A stretch of 34,712 bases of DNA, from assembly GCA_943372995.1 (NCBI GenBank), contig CALSAQ010000012.1, positions 1 to 34,712 of the forward strand, read 5' to 3'. A model generated the notes under the pieces. It had not been told where the DNA came from. It did not search any database and saw only the letters and a program-made list of their open reading frames with translations. Positions 7,183 through 15,271 of this stretch are shown here, piece by piece (within the stretch, counting starts at the first letter, position 1; every line of letters begins with the position of its first letter). Source of the DNA: CAJBVG01 sp943372995. GTDB lineage: Bacteria > Bacteroidota > Bacteroidia > Sphingobacteriales > Sphingobacteriaceae. The position numbers were made by a program, and so were the translations under genes.

Positions 7183-8913
7183 TTAATCCTTCATAATATT
7201 TATAAACCACTCCTTATTTTTAACTTCTTCTATTTTACCTTGATCAATAATTTTACCGTCTTCTATAGCAATAATATAGTCCATTCTTTTTGCGATTTCT
7301 ATATCATTTGAAACCATTACTAATGTCCAATTATGTTTTTCATCCAATAGAAAATCTAACACTTGTTCTTTGTATTTTTTCTCTAATAAATTAAAGTGAT
7401 CTTCTATAAGTAATAATTGTGGTTTAGCAATAATGCATCTTGCTAGTTTTATTTTTAGTATTCGACTCTTAGGTAGCTTTATTCCTTCTGGATGTATATA
7501 GGTCTCATAACCCAATGGCATTGCCTGTATGTAATCATGCAATCCAACTATTTTTGATGCATTGACAACATCTTCAAACTTCACGTCTTCTCTACCCATG
7601 GTGATGTTTTCAGTAATACTTCCTTGTATAATATCTTCTTTAATAAACGAACTGCCTATTTTCTCTCTTAAATAATCAAGCTTTATGTTAGCTACGGGTA
7701 TATCATTATATAATAAAGCTCCTTCGAAATCCTGAAATATACTTGCGAAGGTGTGCATTAACATTGATTTACCAGAACCGTTAAATCCTGATAAGCAAAC
7801 CTTGTCTCCTGGATTTATTTTTAAATTGATATCATTTAAAATATAGTCATTTTCAAAATTGAATCTGTACTTATAATTTTTTAATTCGATTGACATCCCT
7901 TTTTCGTGATTTGTACTTTCAGGGAAAGGGTTACCTCCAGTTCTCTCTAATTCTATATCCGTAACAGAAGCAATTTTTTCTATCGCGGTTAATACATCGT
8001 AAATAGTTTCTGTACTATAAATTAATTTTTCTACCGATGATATTAATAATATTATAATAATTTCTGCTGCAACAAATTGTCCGATATTCATTTGTTGCTC
8101 TATAACCAACAAACCTCCTATTAACAATAATCCTGCAGTTACTAATACTTTAAATGCAATAAGATTTAAATACTGTGTTTTTAAAATTTTAAAATGAGAT
8201 TGACGAGCGGTAATGTATTTTTTCAATAGCTCATCTGTTCTTCTCATTGGTAAATCTGTTTTACCTGCCATCTTAAACGAATCCATTGATCTGGCAATAT
8301 CTACTAGCCAATATACCACATCGTATTTGTAACCCGACTCTTCAATAGAAGTTTCTACACCTTTTTTACCTGTCAATCTGAAAATGATATACACTATCAA
8401 CACAAACAACAAACTATAAATAATAAAGAAAGGGTGATAAAGTGATAATAATATTAATCCGAAAATAATTTGAAGAGATGCAACTGAGAAGTCTACTAAT
8501 ATTTTTGATAATCCCTTTTGAATTACAGTAGTCTCGAAAAAACGCATCACCATTTCTGGTATATAATACTGGTCTGTTGACTCTAATTTAAAACGAGGTA
8601 TTCTATATGAAAATTCGAATGCCGATTTAGCAAATATTTTTTGTTGTAAGTTTTCATTTATTGAAAGCTGAAAAACTTGCAAAACACCTGTCATGGTTAC
8701 ACCCAGTATAACCACTATTACCAATATTACCCAAGATGTAGATACGATACCTCCTCCGATGAGATTAATAATGGATTGAATACCCAAAGGAAGTGTTAGA
8801 TTGATGATGCCACTAAAAATGGCAAATAATAAAATGCTGTAAATTTCCTTTCTTTCTACTTTTAATAAACGTGCGAACCTTTTTAATGGTTGCATTTTGT
8901 TAAAATTTTTCAT
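7183..8913 (-). CDS. ABC exporter (membrane + ATPase domains) with degenerate ATPase motifs
   Basis: A half-transporter of 576 residues with an ABC exporter membrane domain (about 1-315, six predicted helices) and a nucleotide-binding domain (about 340-576). No N-terminal peptidase domain is present. Walker A is intact (GFNGSGKS, 376-383). The other motifs are altered: the Q-loop Gln is replaced by Ile424; the LSGGQ signature is LPKSR (480-484), although LAR (490-492) remains; the Walker B end is ED rather than DE (504-505); and the H-loop His is Asn536 (VSND). It can probably bind ATP, but canonical hydrolysis is doubtful. With its HlyD and TolC partners downstream it forms a tripartite export unit. 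No leader-peptide cargo gene was found beside it. Confidence 0.9.
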   Translation of the reverse strand: MKNFNKMQPLKRFARLLKVERKEIYSILLFAIFSGIINLTLPLGIQSIINLIGGGIVSTSWVILVIVVILGVTMTGVLQVFQLSINENLQQKIFAKSAFEFSYRIPRFKLESTDQYYIPEMVMRFFETTVIQKGLSKILVDFSVASLQIIFGLILLSLYHPFFIIYSLLFVLIVYIIFRLTGKKGVETSIEESGYKYDVVYWLVDIARSMDSFKMAGKTDLPMRRTDELLKKYITARQSHFKILKTQYLNLIAFKVLVTAGLLLIGGLLVIEQQMNIGQFVAAEIIIILLISSVEKLIYSTETIYDVLTAIEKIASVTDIELERTGGNPFPESTNHEKGMSIELKNYKYRFNFENDYILNDINLKINPGDKVCLSGFNGSGKSMLMHTFASIFQDFEGALLYNDIPVANIKLDYLREKIGSSFIKEDIIQGSITENITMGREDVKFEDVVNASKIVGLHDYIQAMPLGYETYIHPEGIKLPKSRILKIKLARCIIAKPQLLLIEDHFNLLEKKYKEQVLDFLLDEKHNWTLVMVSNDIEIAKRMDYIIAIEDGKIIDQGKIEEVKNKEWFINIMKD

Positions 8914-8994
8914 CCCGAGTTAAACAAACATGTTGCAAATTTGTTCGAAAAAAACGAATTTTTTTTCATAATATCACAAAATAAACCTTTTTAT
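8914..8994. promoter_or_regulatory. Divergent spacer between the ABC exporter and M14 peptidase genes
   Basis: This 81-bp spacer must hold both divergent promoters. No exact TAnnTTTG occurs on either strand. The palindrome CAAATTTG (8937-8944) is one base from the consensus on both strands and could serve either direction. A small dyad, TTCG/CGAA, flanks an A-run just to its right. These assignments are tentative. Confidence 0.25.
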
Positions 8995-10767
8995 ATGAAA
9001 AAACTTCTTTTTCTATTCTCATTTATTCTCTGTTGCAATATTACTGTCTGTCAAAATATACAAACTCCATACTCTTTATCAAACGGCAATCAGACTCCAA
9101 CATATAAAGAAATTGTAAACTTTTACACTTCACTAAAAAAAACAAGTTTGAACATTAAAATTGATATCGAGTATTACCCAGCAGATGTAAAAGATAGTAT
9201 TCTACTTGTGAAATTGGTAAAAGGCTCCAGTGAAGGCAAAATAAATATTTTAATAAATAACGGGATCCACCCAGGGGAACCAGAAGGTATTGATGCTTCG
9301 ATGATTCTTGTCAAGAATATTATTGATATTGAACATGATGTAAAAATCACAAAACAAAAATACTTCGCACAAGCATACAACGAAACAAAAACATTAGCAT
9401 CTATTTTAGATGTTGCAAATATTTATATTATTCCAGTATATAATGTTGATGGTGCTCTTCGTAGAAATTCGAGCAGCAGAGCGAATCAAAATGGGCCAGA
9501 AGAATATGGCTTTAGGGGGAATTCTAGGAACTTAGATTTAAATAGAGATTTCATTAAAATGGATTCCAGAAATGCTCGAAGCTTTGTAAAAATCTATCAA
9601 AAAATAAAACCGCATTTGTTTATCGATACGCATACTAGTAATGGTGCCGACTACCAACATGTGGTTACTTATATAGCTACTCAAAAAGATAAACTACAAA
9701 AAACCATTTCCGAATATCAATACAAGAATTTTATTCCTAAACTAAATTCTTCTCTAAAGAAATATAAGTTTGATCCTGTACCTTATGTAAATGCTTGGTC
9801 AGATATTCCTGATTCGGGTTGGGCCGCATTTTATGAAAGCCCTCGATTTGCTACTGGTTACAGTACATTATTTAATGCAATAGGGTTCACTCTGGAAACA
9901 CACATGCTAAAAAACTATCAACAACGTGTAGAAGGTTCCTATGCATTTTTACTCTCATGCTTAGAAATTGCGAAGAATGATGCAAAAGTGATAATCGATT
10001 TAAAATCTAAAGCCGATTCGGAAGTTGAAACTCAATCTTTTTTCCCATTAAATTGGAAACTCGATTCTACACAGGTTAACTACATAACATTTAAAGGCTA
10101 CGAAGCAGGTTATAAAAAATCTGAAGTAAGTGGAATGGATCGTTTGTACTACGATAAAACCAAACCCTTTACTAAAACTGTTAAACATTATGAAACTTAT
10201 AAGGCAACAACTAGTATAAAAAAGCCAATTGCCTATATTATTCCTTACGCTTGGACAGAAGTAATCGAAAGATTAAAGCTAAATGGTGTTGTATTTACTC
10301 AACTGGCTAACGATACCATGATGAATTTAAATGTGTATTATATTGATGATTACAAAACGGTTTCAAAACCTTATGAAAGTCATTATCTACATAGTAATGT
10401 AAAACTTCATTCAGAAGAGCAATTGGTAAAACTAAACAAAGGTGATTATTTAGTGTATACAAATCAGGCATCGGTACGTTTTATTATTGAAACATTAGAG
10501 CCACAAGCAATAGATTCTTATTTTAATTGGAATTTTTTTGATGATGTTTTAGCTCAAAAAGAATATTTCTCAGATTATGTTTTTGAAGATACCGCTGCAG
10601 AATTATTGAAGAAAAATCCTGAGTTAAAATCGAAATTAGAAAAAAAGAAACAAGATGATGTTGCCTTTGCTAAAAATCCAAATGCTCAACTTGACTTTGT
10701 TTACAGAAATTCTTCGTACTTTGAGAAATCCTATTTAAGGTATCCGGTTTTTAGATTAGAAAAATGA
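8995..10767 (+). CDS. M14 family zinc carboxypeptidase, secreted
   Basis: Metallocarboxypeptidase of family M14, predicted to be exported and to trim C-terminal residues or act on peptide or muropeptide substrates. The frame is open from 8890, but the ATG at 8995 is preferred because it begins a clear signal peptide (MKKLLFLFSFILCCNITVCQ) and the upstream extension would run through the divergent promoter region. Numbered from 8995 (590 residues), the zinc ligands are His92 and Glu95 (IHPGEPEG) and His213 (IDTHTSNG). Arg178 or Arg184 lies in NSRNLDLNRDF, and the catalytic Glu is Glu301 (GFTLETHML). The region after about 330 is a poorly characterised C-terminal domain. The stop overlaps the rhomboid start (ATGA). 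Confidence 0.92.
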   Translation: MKKLLFLFSFILCCNITVCQNIQTPYSLSNGNQTPTYKEIVNFYTSLKKTSLNIKIDIEYYPADVKDSILLVKLVKGSSEGKINILINNGIHPGEPEGIDASMILVKNIIDIEHDVKITKQKYFAQAYNETKTLASILDVANIYIIPVYNVDGALRRNSSSRANQNGPEEYGFRGNSRNLDLNRDFIKMDSRNARSFVKIYQKIKPHLFIDTHTSNGADYQHVVTYIATQKDKLQKTISEYQYKNFIPKLNSSLKKYKFDPVPYVNAWSDIPDSGWAAFYESPRFATGYSTLFNAIGFTLETHMLKNYQQRVEGSYAFLLSCLEIAKNDAKVIIDLKSKADSEVETQSFFPLNWKLDSTQVNYITFKGYEAGYKKSEVSGMDRLYYDKTKPFTKTVKHYETYKATTSIKKPIAYIIPYAWTEVIERLKLNGVVFTQLANDTMMNLNVYYIDDYKTVSKPYESHYLHSNVKLHSEEQLVKLNKGDYLVYTNQASVRFIIETLEPQAIDSYFNWNFFDDVLAQKEYFSDYVFEDTAAELLKKNPELKSKLEKKKQDDVAFAKNPNAQLDFVYRNSSYFEKSYLRYPVFRLEK

Positions 10768-11381
10768 TAGAAGATTTATTAAAGTACACACCTGTTTCTT
10801 CGCTAATATTTGTATTTACTATTGCTGTATCTCTTTATGGTATGTATGGCGATAGTCATGGAAATAGGGGCTTAATGTTGCACCCATATAGTATTAAAAG
10901 AGGTAAGGGATATTACACTATTTTAACAAGTGGTTTTATTCATGCAGATCTTAACCATTTGTTATTTAACATGCTTAGTTATTTTTTCTTTGCATTTAGT
11001 TTAGAAAAAATAGTTGGACATTGGCAGTTCGCCGTAATCTATATATTAGGATTAATACTAAGCGACATAAGCAGTATCATCAAAAACAAAAACAATATTT
11101 CTTATTATAGTTTAGGGGCTTCAGGCGCTATATCTGCGGTATTGTTTAGCTATATTCTTTTCGACCCACTCAGTAGAATATATTTATTCTTTATACCGAT
11201 AGGTATTCCTGCGTATTTGTTTGCTTTAATGTATTTGGGCTATTGTATGTATGCGTCAAAAAATCAATCGGATAGAATTAACCACGAATCTCACTTTTGG
11301 GGTGCTATTGCTGGACTAATTATAACGTCCATTTTGTTCCCGCATGTTTTGGGCTATTTTATAAAAAGTATTTTAGGATAA
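10764..11381 (+). CDS. Rhomboid family intramembrane serine protease
   Basis: Six-helix rhomboid protease of 205 residues that cleaves membrane proteins within or near their transmembrane segments. The catalytic dyad is visible: Ser120 in GASGA (118-122) and His177 in HFWGAIAG (177-184). The HxxxN motif of helix 2 (His65-Asn69) is also present. No extra soluble domain. It is translationally coupled to the M14 peptidase gene by a 4-bp overlap, which suggests coordinated expression, though a shared substrate is only a guess. The end overlaps the convergent biotin carrier gene by 9 bp. Confidence 0.93.
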   Translation: MIEDLLKYTPVSSLIFVFTIAVSLYGMYGDSHGNRGLMLHPYSIKRGKGYYTILTSGFIHADLNHLLFNMLSYFFFAFSLEKIVGHWQFAVIYILGLILSDISSIIKNKNNISYYSLGASGAISAVLFSYILFDPLSRIYLFFIPIGIPAYLFALMYLGYCMYASKNQSDRINHESHFWGAIAGLIITSILFPHVLGYFIKSILG

Positions 11382-11873
11382 AAGCAACAATACTTCGTTC
11401 TTCTCTACTTTATCTCCAGGTTTAATTTTTATTGATTTCACTACGCCATCAGTTGGTGCTTTTAAGATATTCTCCATTTTCATGGCTTCCAACACTAATA
11501 AATTATCGCCTTTCTTGAATTCTTGACCTTCATCAACAAGTAATTTTAATACCAATCCTGGCATTGGCGCTTTTATATCGTTTATTTTTTTTGTGTTTAA
11601 ATTATCTAAACCTAAGCTTTTCAATAAATCATCAAATTGATCTTTTACTTCGCAATCGTAAACGCGATTATTAACTTTTAAAGAAGCGGTTTTATTTTCG
11701 TTATTAATATTTACCAACTCCACATTATAAGACTTGTTGTTTAATAAAACATGGTACTGATTGTTTCCTAAATCAGCTATCGAAATATCTTTATTCTCTT
11801 TGTTTAATGATATTCCATTAGTACCTATTTCAACATCATAGGTTTTATCTTGGTTTACTTTTACGTGATACAT
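11373..11873 (-). CDS. Biotin/lipoyl-attachment carrier protein (BCCP-like)
   Basis: A biotin carrier protein of 166 residues. The C-terminal biotinyl domain (about 98-166) has the family's APMPG hairpin (102-106) and the biotinylation site EAMKM with Lys132. The N-terminal 95 residues are beta-rich and resemble the linker domain found before the biotinyl domain in acyl-CoA carboxylase alpha chains. Such proteins usually partner with a biotin carboxylase and a carboxyltransferase, for propionyl- or methylcrotonyl-CoA carboxylation or oxaloacetate decarboxylation. Neither partner is in the window. It is the last gene of the run that starts with nuo, 15 bp after DUF4159, and overlaps the convergent rhomboid gene by 9 bp. 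Confidence 0.88.
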   Translation of the reverse strand: MYHVKVNQDKTYDVEIGTNGISLNKENKDISIADLGNNQYHVLLNNKSYNVELVNINNENKTASLKVNNRVYDCEVKDQFDDLLKSLGLDNLNTKKINDIKAPMPGLVLKLLVDEGQEFKKGDNLLVLEAMKMENILKAPTDGVVKSIKIKPGDKVEKNEVLLLLS

Positions 11874-11888
11874 GGTTCAAAAATACAA

Positions 11889-12554
11889 TTAATTTGTAAG
11901 TATATAATGAATGATGTTGGCTCCCATTTTTAATGCTTTCTCATGGGTCTCTGGCTTATCTGTAGGGTATGTACCCAAATCCTCCCAGCCATTCCCTAAA
12001 TCGCACTCGTAATCGTAAAAACACACTAATTTTCCCTTATATATAATGCCAAAGGCTTGGGGTCTTTTTCCATCGTGTTCGTGTATTTTAGGAAGTCCAT
12101 TAGAAAAATTATATGGCTTTTGAAAAATGGGGTGACTAAAGGGTAGTTCAACAAAGTCTAGTTCTGGAAAAACTTTTTTCATGGCTATTCTTACATAATT
12201 GTTCATCCCGTAGTTATCGCAGATGTGTAAAAATCCCCCTGAGGTTAAATACTTCCTCATATTGTCTGCTTCATCATCTGAAAAAACGATATTCCCATGT
12301 CCGGTTGCAAAAACATAAGGGTAATTAAATATTTCTGAAGAGCCCGATTCAACTACCGACTCTTCTGGAAAAAAATTAGTATTAATTTCGCTATTACAAT
12401 ATTTTATTAAATTATTTAAAGCCGTTCTGCTTGAATACCAATCACCTCCTCCTTGATATTTAAGTCGTGCCATTCTGTACGAAGGACTACTAAATGAAGA
12501 GAAGAAAATCAAAATAGAAAAAAGAAAGAGGAAAATAGTTGTCTGCTTTTTCAT
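11889..12554 (-). CDS. DUF4159 domain-containing exported protein
   Basis: A 221-residue protein with an N-terminal signal or anchor segment (6-22, Phe/Leu rich) and a DUF4159 domain over the rest. Recognisable parts are MARLKYQGGGDWY (28-40), YVFATGHGNI (80-89), the glycine turn SGGFLHICDN (105-114), LPFSHPIF (137-144) and the closing block with DLGNGW. The fold resembles the glutamine amidotransferase-like domains associated with some Bacteroidota envelope proteins, but no catalytic triad can be claimed. The function is unknown. It starts 4 bp after rsmE ends and is followed 15 bp later by the biotin carrier gene. Confidence 0.85.
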   Translation of the reverse strand: MKKQTTIFLFLFSILIFFSSFSSPSYRMARLKYQGGGDWYSSRTALNNLIKYCNSEINTNFFPEESVVESGSSEIFNYPYVFATGHGNIVFSDDEADNMRKYLTSGGFLHICDNYGMNNYVRIAMKKVFPELDFVELPFSHPIFQKPYNFSNGLPKIHEHDGKRPQAFGIIYKGKLVCFYDYECDLGNGWEDLGTYPTDKPETHEKALKMGANIIHYILTN

Positions 12555-12558
12555 TTTT

Positions 12559-13266
12559 TTATTCGTTTATAAATGCTGCTAATACACAGGCTTTAATTGC
12601 CGCTGTTTCGGTTCTCAATCTTGATTCACCTAAACTTATGGCTATAAATTTATTTTCTTGTGCTAATTCTATTTCTTGCTCCGTAAAATCTCCTTCGGGG
12701 CCAATTAATATTAAATAGTTTTTTTCTTGCTCAGCATTTAATGCATTCATTGATATTTTATCAGTATCTAAACAATGTGCAATTAACTTATTGTTTTCAA
12801 TATGATTCGCTTCTATGAATTTATTAAAGGCTATTGCTTCATTAATCTTAGGATGAAACGCTTTTTTACTTTGTTTCATTGCAGATTCAATAATTTTATT
12901 TGCTCTGTCGAGTTTTAATTCTCTTTTCTCCGAACGTTGAGTAATAATTGGGGTAATTTCATCGATGCCAATTTCTGTGGCTTTTTCTAAAAACCACTCA
13001 AATCTATCTGGTGATTTTAAAGGTGATATTGCGATGTGTAGATGATAGTTTCTTTTTCCATAATTTAATTTCACATCTAATACCTGTACCATGCAGCGTT
13101 TAGGGTGAGCATCGATAATGTGAGTTTCGTAAAAACCACCTCTTCCATCTACTAAGTAAATATGATCTCCTTCATTTAAACGAAGTACTTTAATACAATG
13201 TTTACTTTCATCTTCTGAAAGCACATATGTACTAGTATTAATATCAGGAGTGTAAAAGAGATGCAT
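12559..13266 (-). CDS. rsmE: 16S rRNA (uracil(1498)-N(3))-methyltransferase RsmE
   Basis: SPOUT-class methyltransferase that adds a methyl group to N3 of U1498 in 16S rRNA using S-adenosylmethionine. The 235-residue length is normal. An N-terminal PUA-like domain (1-70) is followed by the trefoil-knot domain. Knot and SAM-binding motifs are LILIGPEGDF (185-194) and ISLGESRLRTETAA (210-223). The family motif FEWFLEKATEIG also appears, at 89-100. It sits between the CNNM-type gene (18-bp gap) and DUF4159 (4-bp gap) in one orientation. Confidence 0.96.
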   Translation of the reverse strand: MHLFYTPDINTSTYVLSEDESKHCIKVLRLNEGDHIYLVDGRGGFYETHIIDAHPKRCMVQVLDVKLNYGKRNYHLHIAISPLKSPDRFEWFLEKATEIGIDEITPIITQRSEKRELKLDRANKIIESAMKQSKKAFHPKINEAIAFNKFIEANHIENNKLIAHCLDTDKISMNALNAEQEKNYLILIGPEGDFTEQEIELAQENKFIAISLGESRLRTETAAIKACVLAAFINE

Positions 13267-13284
13267 AGTGTAAAGATATAAATG

Positions 13285-14601
13285 CTATTGAGCATTATCA
13301 ATATCGGCAGCTGTAATCTGTATCATTTTAACAGCCTCTACATTGTTCTTTTTCTTTTCGGTTACAATAAATTTATAACCTCCAAAATCTATTTGTTCAC
13401 CAACTTCTGGAATCTTATCAAAAATTACGTTCATTAATCCTGCTACAGAATCGTAATCATCATCTTCAGGTAATGGATGTGGTAAATGTTCGTTAACATC
13501 ACTTATCGTAGAGTGTGCATCAATAATAAACTCAAAATCGCCAACCTTTACTACTTTGGGTTTTTCTTCATCGTGTTCGTCTTGAATTTCACCCACTAAC
13601 TCTTCTATGATATCTTCCATTGTAACCAAACCAGCCGTGCCACCAAACTCATCCAATACAATAGCAATGTTTGGATTCTTTTTGTTTTTCATTTCAGTAA
13701 GTAAGTCGGCAATTCTCTTCGATTCGGGTATATAGTATACAGGACGTATTAAATCTGCGAGTTTAATGGTTTGATCTTTCAACTCTTTCATCAATAAATC
13801 CTTGGCATGAACATAACCAATAATATCATCAATAGTATTTCTATATACAGGAAAACGTGTGTATCCCTCGTTAATTACAAACTTCACAAATTCATCATGA
13901 GGAACATCAATATCTACCGCAACTATTGATGTACGCGGTATCATTATTTTTTTTACTGTTCTGTCATTAAAATCAAAAACATTTTTAATTAACTCATGTT
14001 CGGAAGAATCCAATGCTCCAGATTCTTTACCTTGATCTAGTAGTAATTGTAATTCTTCTGATGTATGAACTTCATGTCCATGTATTGGAGATATTCCGAC
14101 TTTTTTTAACAAGAAATTTGCAAGACCATTTAATATCCATATAAACGGTCGGAATACTATGTAAAATACATTTAATGCAATTGCAATTGCGAATGTAGTA
14201 GTAACCGGACGTTGTATAGCTATTGATTTTGGAGCAAGTTCACCAAACACGATATGTAAAATTGTAATTAACACAAATGCTGTTGGTAAAGCAATTTGAT
14301 GTGCTAACTCTGGAGAAATGGTAAGTCCAAACAATGAAATTATACTTAAAATAATTTTTGTAACAACCGACTCTCCAATCCAACCTAAACCTAAAGATGC
14401 TAATGTAATACCGAGTTGAGTAGCTGATAAATACGCATCTAAATTATTTAGTATATTCTTTGCAATTTTTGCTGTTTGATTTCCTGTTTTAGCTTTTAAC
14501 TCTACTTGAGAGGCTCTAACCTTAACAATAGCAAATTCTGCCGCTACGAAGAAACCGTTTAGCAACACTAGAAACAGTGTAAGGAGTATGTCGAAGAGCA
14601 T
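13285..14601 (-). CDS. CNNM/CorC-type membrane protein (DUF21-CBS-CorC_HlyC)
   Basis: Hemolysin-family (UPF0053) integral membrane protein of 438 residues, related to Mg2+ transporters of the CNNM/CorC group. Order: DUF21 membrane domain (1-about 180) with the conserved TLASLGLGWIGES (66-78) and GELAPKSIA (120-128); a CBS pair (about 215-335), which binds adenine nucleotides in relatives; and a CorC/HlyC domain (about 350-430) with DYDSVAGLM. GldE, a gliding-linked paralogue, has the same architecture, but no gldD is adjacent, so GldE is not claimed. It is separated from DedA by 4 bp. Confidence 0.92.
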   Translation of the reverse strand: MLFDILLTLFLVLLNGFFVAAEFAIVKVRASQVELKAKTGNQTAKIAKNILNNLDAYLSATQLGITLASLGLGWIGESVVTKIILSIISLFGLTISPELAHQIALPTAFVLITILHIVFGELAPKSIAIQRPVTTTFAIAIALNVFYIVFRPFIWILNGLANFLLKKVGISPIHGHEVHTSEELQLLLDQGKESGALDSSEHELIKNVFDFNDRTVKKIMIPRTSIVAVDIDVPHDEFVKFVINEGYTRFPVYRNTIDDIIGYVHAKDLLMKELKDQTIKLADLIRPVYYIPESKRIADLLTEMKNKKNPNIAIVLDEFGGTAGLVTMEDIIEELVGEIQDEHDEEKPKVVKVGDFEFIIDAHSTISDVNEHLPHPLPEDDDYDSVAGLMNVIFDKIPEVGEQIDFGGYKFIVTEKKKNNVEAVKMIQITAADIDNAQ

Positions 14602-14605
14602 AAAA

Positions 14606-15250
14606 TTATTTATTTTCTTCAGATTTCATTCTTCTGTGTTCTTTCAAATAAGTAAGAACAACAGGTATCATGCTTAATAATATTATTGTGATAACAATGA
14701 TTTCTAAATTCTCTTGAAGTGTTGGGAATATTCTTCCTAAAAAATACCCAGCTAGTACCATAGATACTACCCAAGCAATACAACCTACTATATTATAAAT
14801 TACAAATTTCTTGAAATCTAAATTCACAACTCCTGCCATAATTGGAACAAATGTTCTTATGATGGGTATAAATCGACCTAATACAATTGCAGTTCCACCG
14901 TATCTATTATAAAATTCTTTAGCTGCATTTGCATGTTTCTTTTTAAAGAGTAATGAATCGTCGCGTTGAAACAACATCGGTCCAGTTTTTTTACCAAAAT
15001 AATAACCTACAAAGTTTCCGAGTATACCTGCTGCAATTAAGCTAAATATTAAAGTATATATATTGACATCAAATATTGGTGTTCCACACATTAGTCCTGC
15101 AACAAACAATAAAGAATCACCTGGTAAGAAAAAACCAAAGAAAAGACCTGTTTCAGCAAAAACGATAAATATTAACAATGCTAAACCACCATAGCTGATT
15201 ATGCTTTGTGGGTTAAGTATTGTTTTTATAAACTCTAGTAAGTTTTCCAT
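14606..15250 (-). CDS. DedA family (VTT/SNARE-associated) membrane protein
   Basis: Polytopic inner-membrane protein of 214 residues. Hallmarks are the acidic residue Glu33 followed by FLPGDSLLF (41-49), the re-entrant loop region, and GRFIPIIRTFVPIMAG (125-140) with its two arginines. Known members act in membrane-potential maintenance and in flipping or recycling lipid carriers such as undecaprenyl phosphate. Which substrate this one handles cannot be read from the sequence. It follows nuoN by 21 bp and precedes the CNNM-type gene by 4 bp. Confidence 0.93.
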   Translation of the reverse strand: MENLLEFIKTILNPQSIISYGGLALLIFIVFAETGLFFGFFLPGDSLLFVAGLMCGTPIFDVNIYTLIFSLIAAGILGNFVGYYFGKKTGPMLFQRDDSLLFKKKHANAAKEFYNRYGGTAIVLGRFIPIIRTFVPIMAGVVNLDFKKFVIYNIVGCIAWVVSMVLAGYFLGRIFPTLQENLEIIVITIILLSMIPVVLTYLKEHRRMKSEENK

Positions 15251-15271
15251 AAGTCAAGCAAAATAATGAAA

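Noticed and set aside
8890..8994. N-terminal extension of the M14 peptidase to the ATG at 8890
   Set aside because: It would overlap the divergent ABC gene and its promoter, and it would bury the signal peptide that starts at 8995.
12460..12472. A 13-base match (TTAAGTCGTGCCA) to the terminal palindrome inside the DUF4159 gene
   Set aside because: It encodes the conserved MARLK segment of the domain and lacks the other palindrome arm, so it is most likely coincidence and not a repeat copy.
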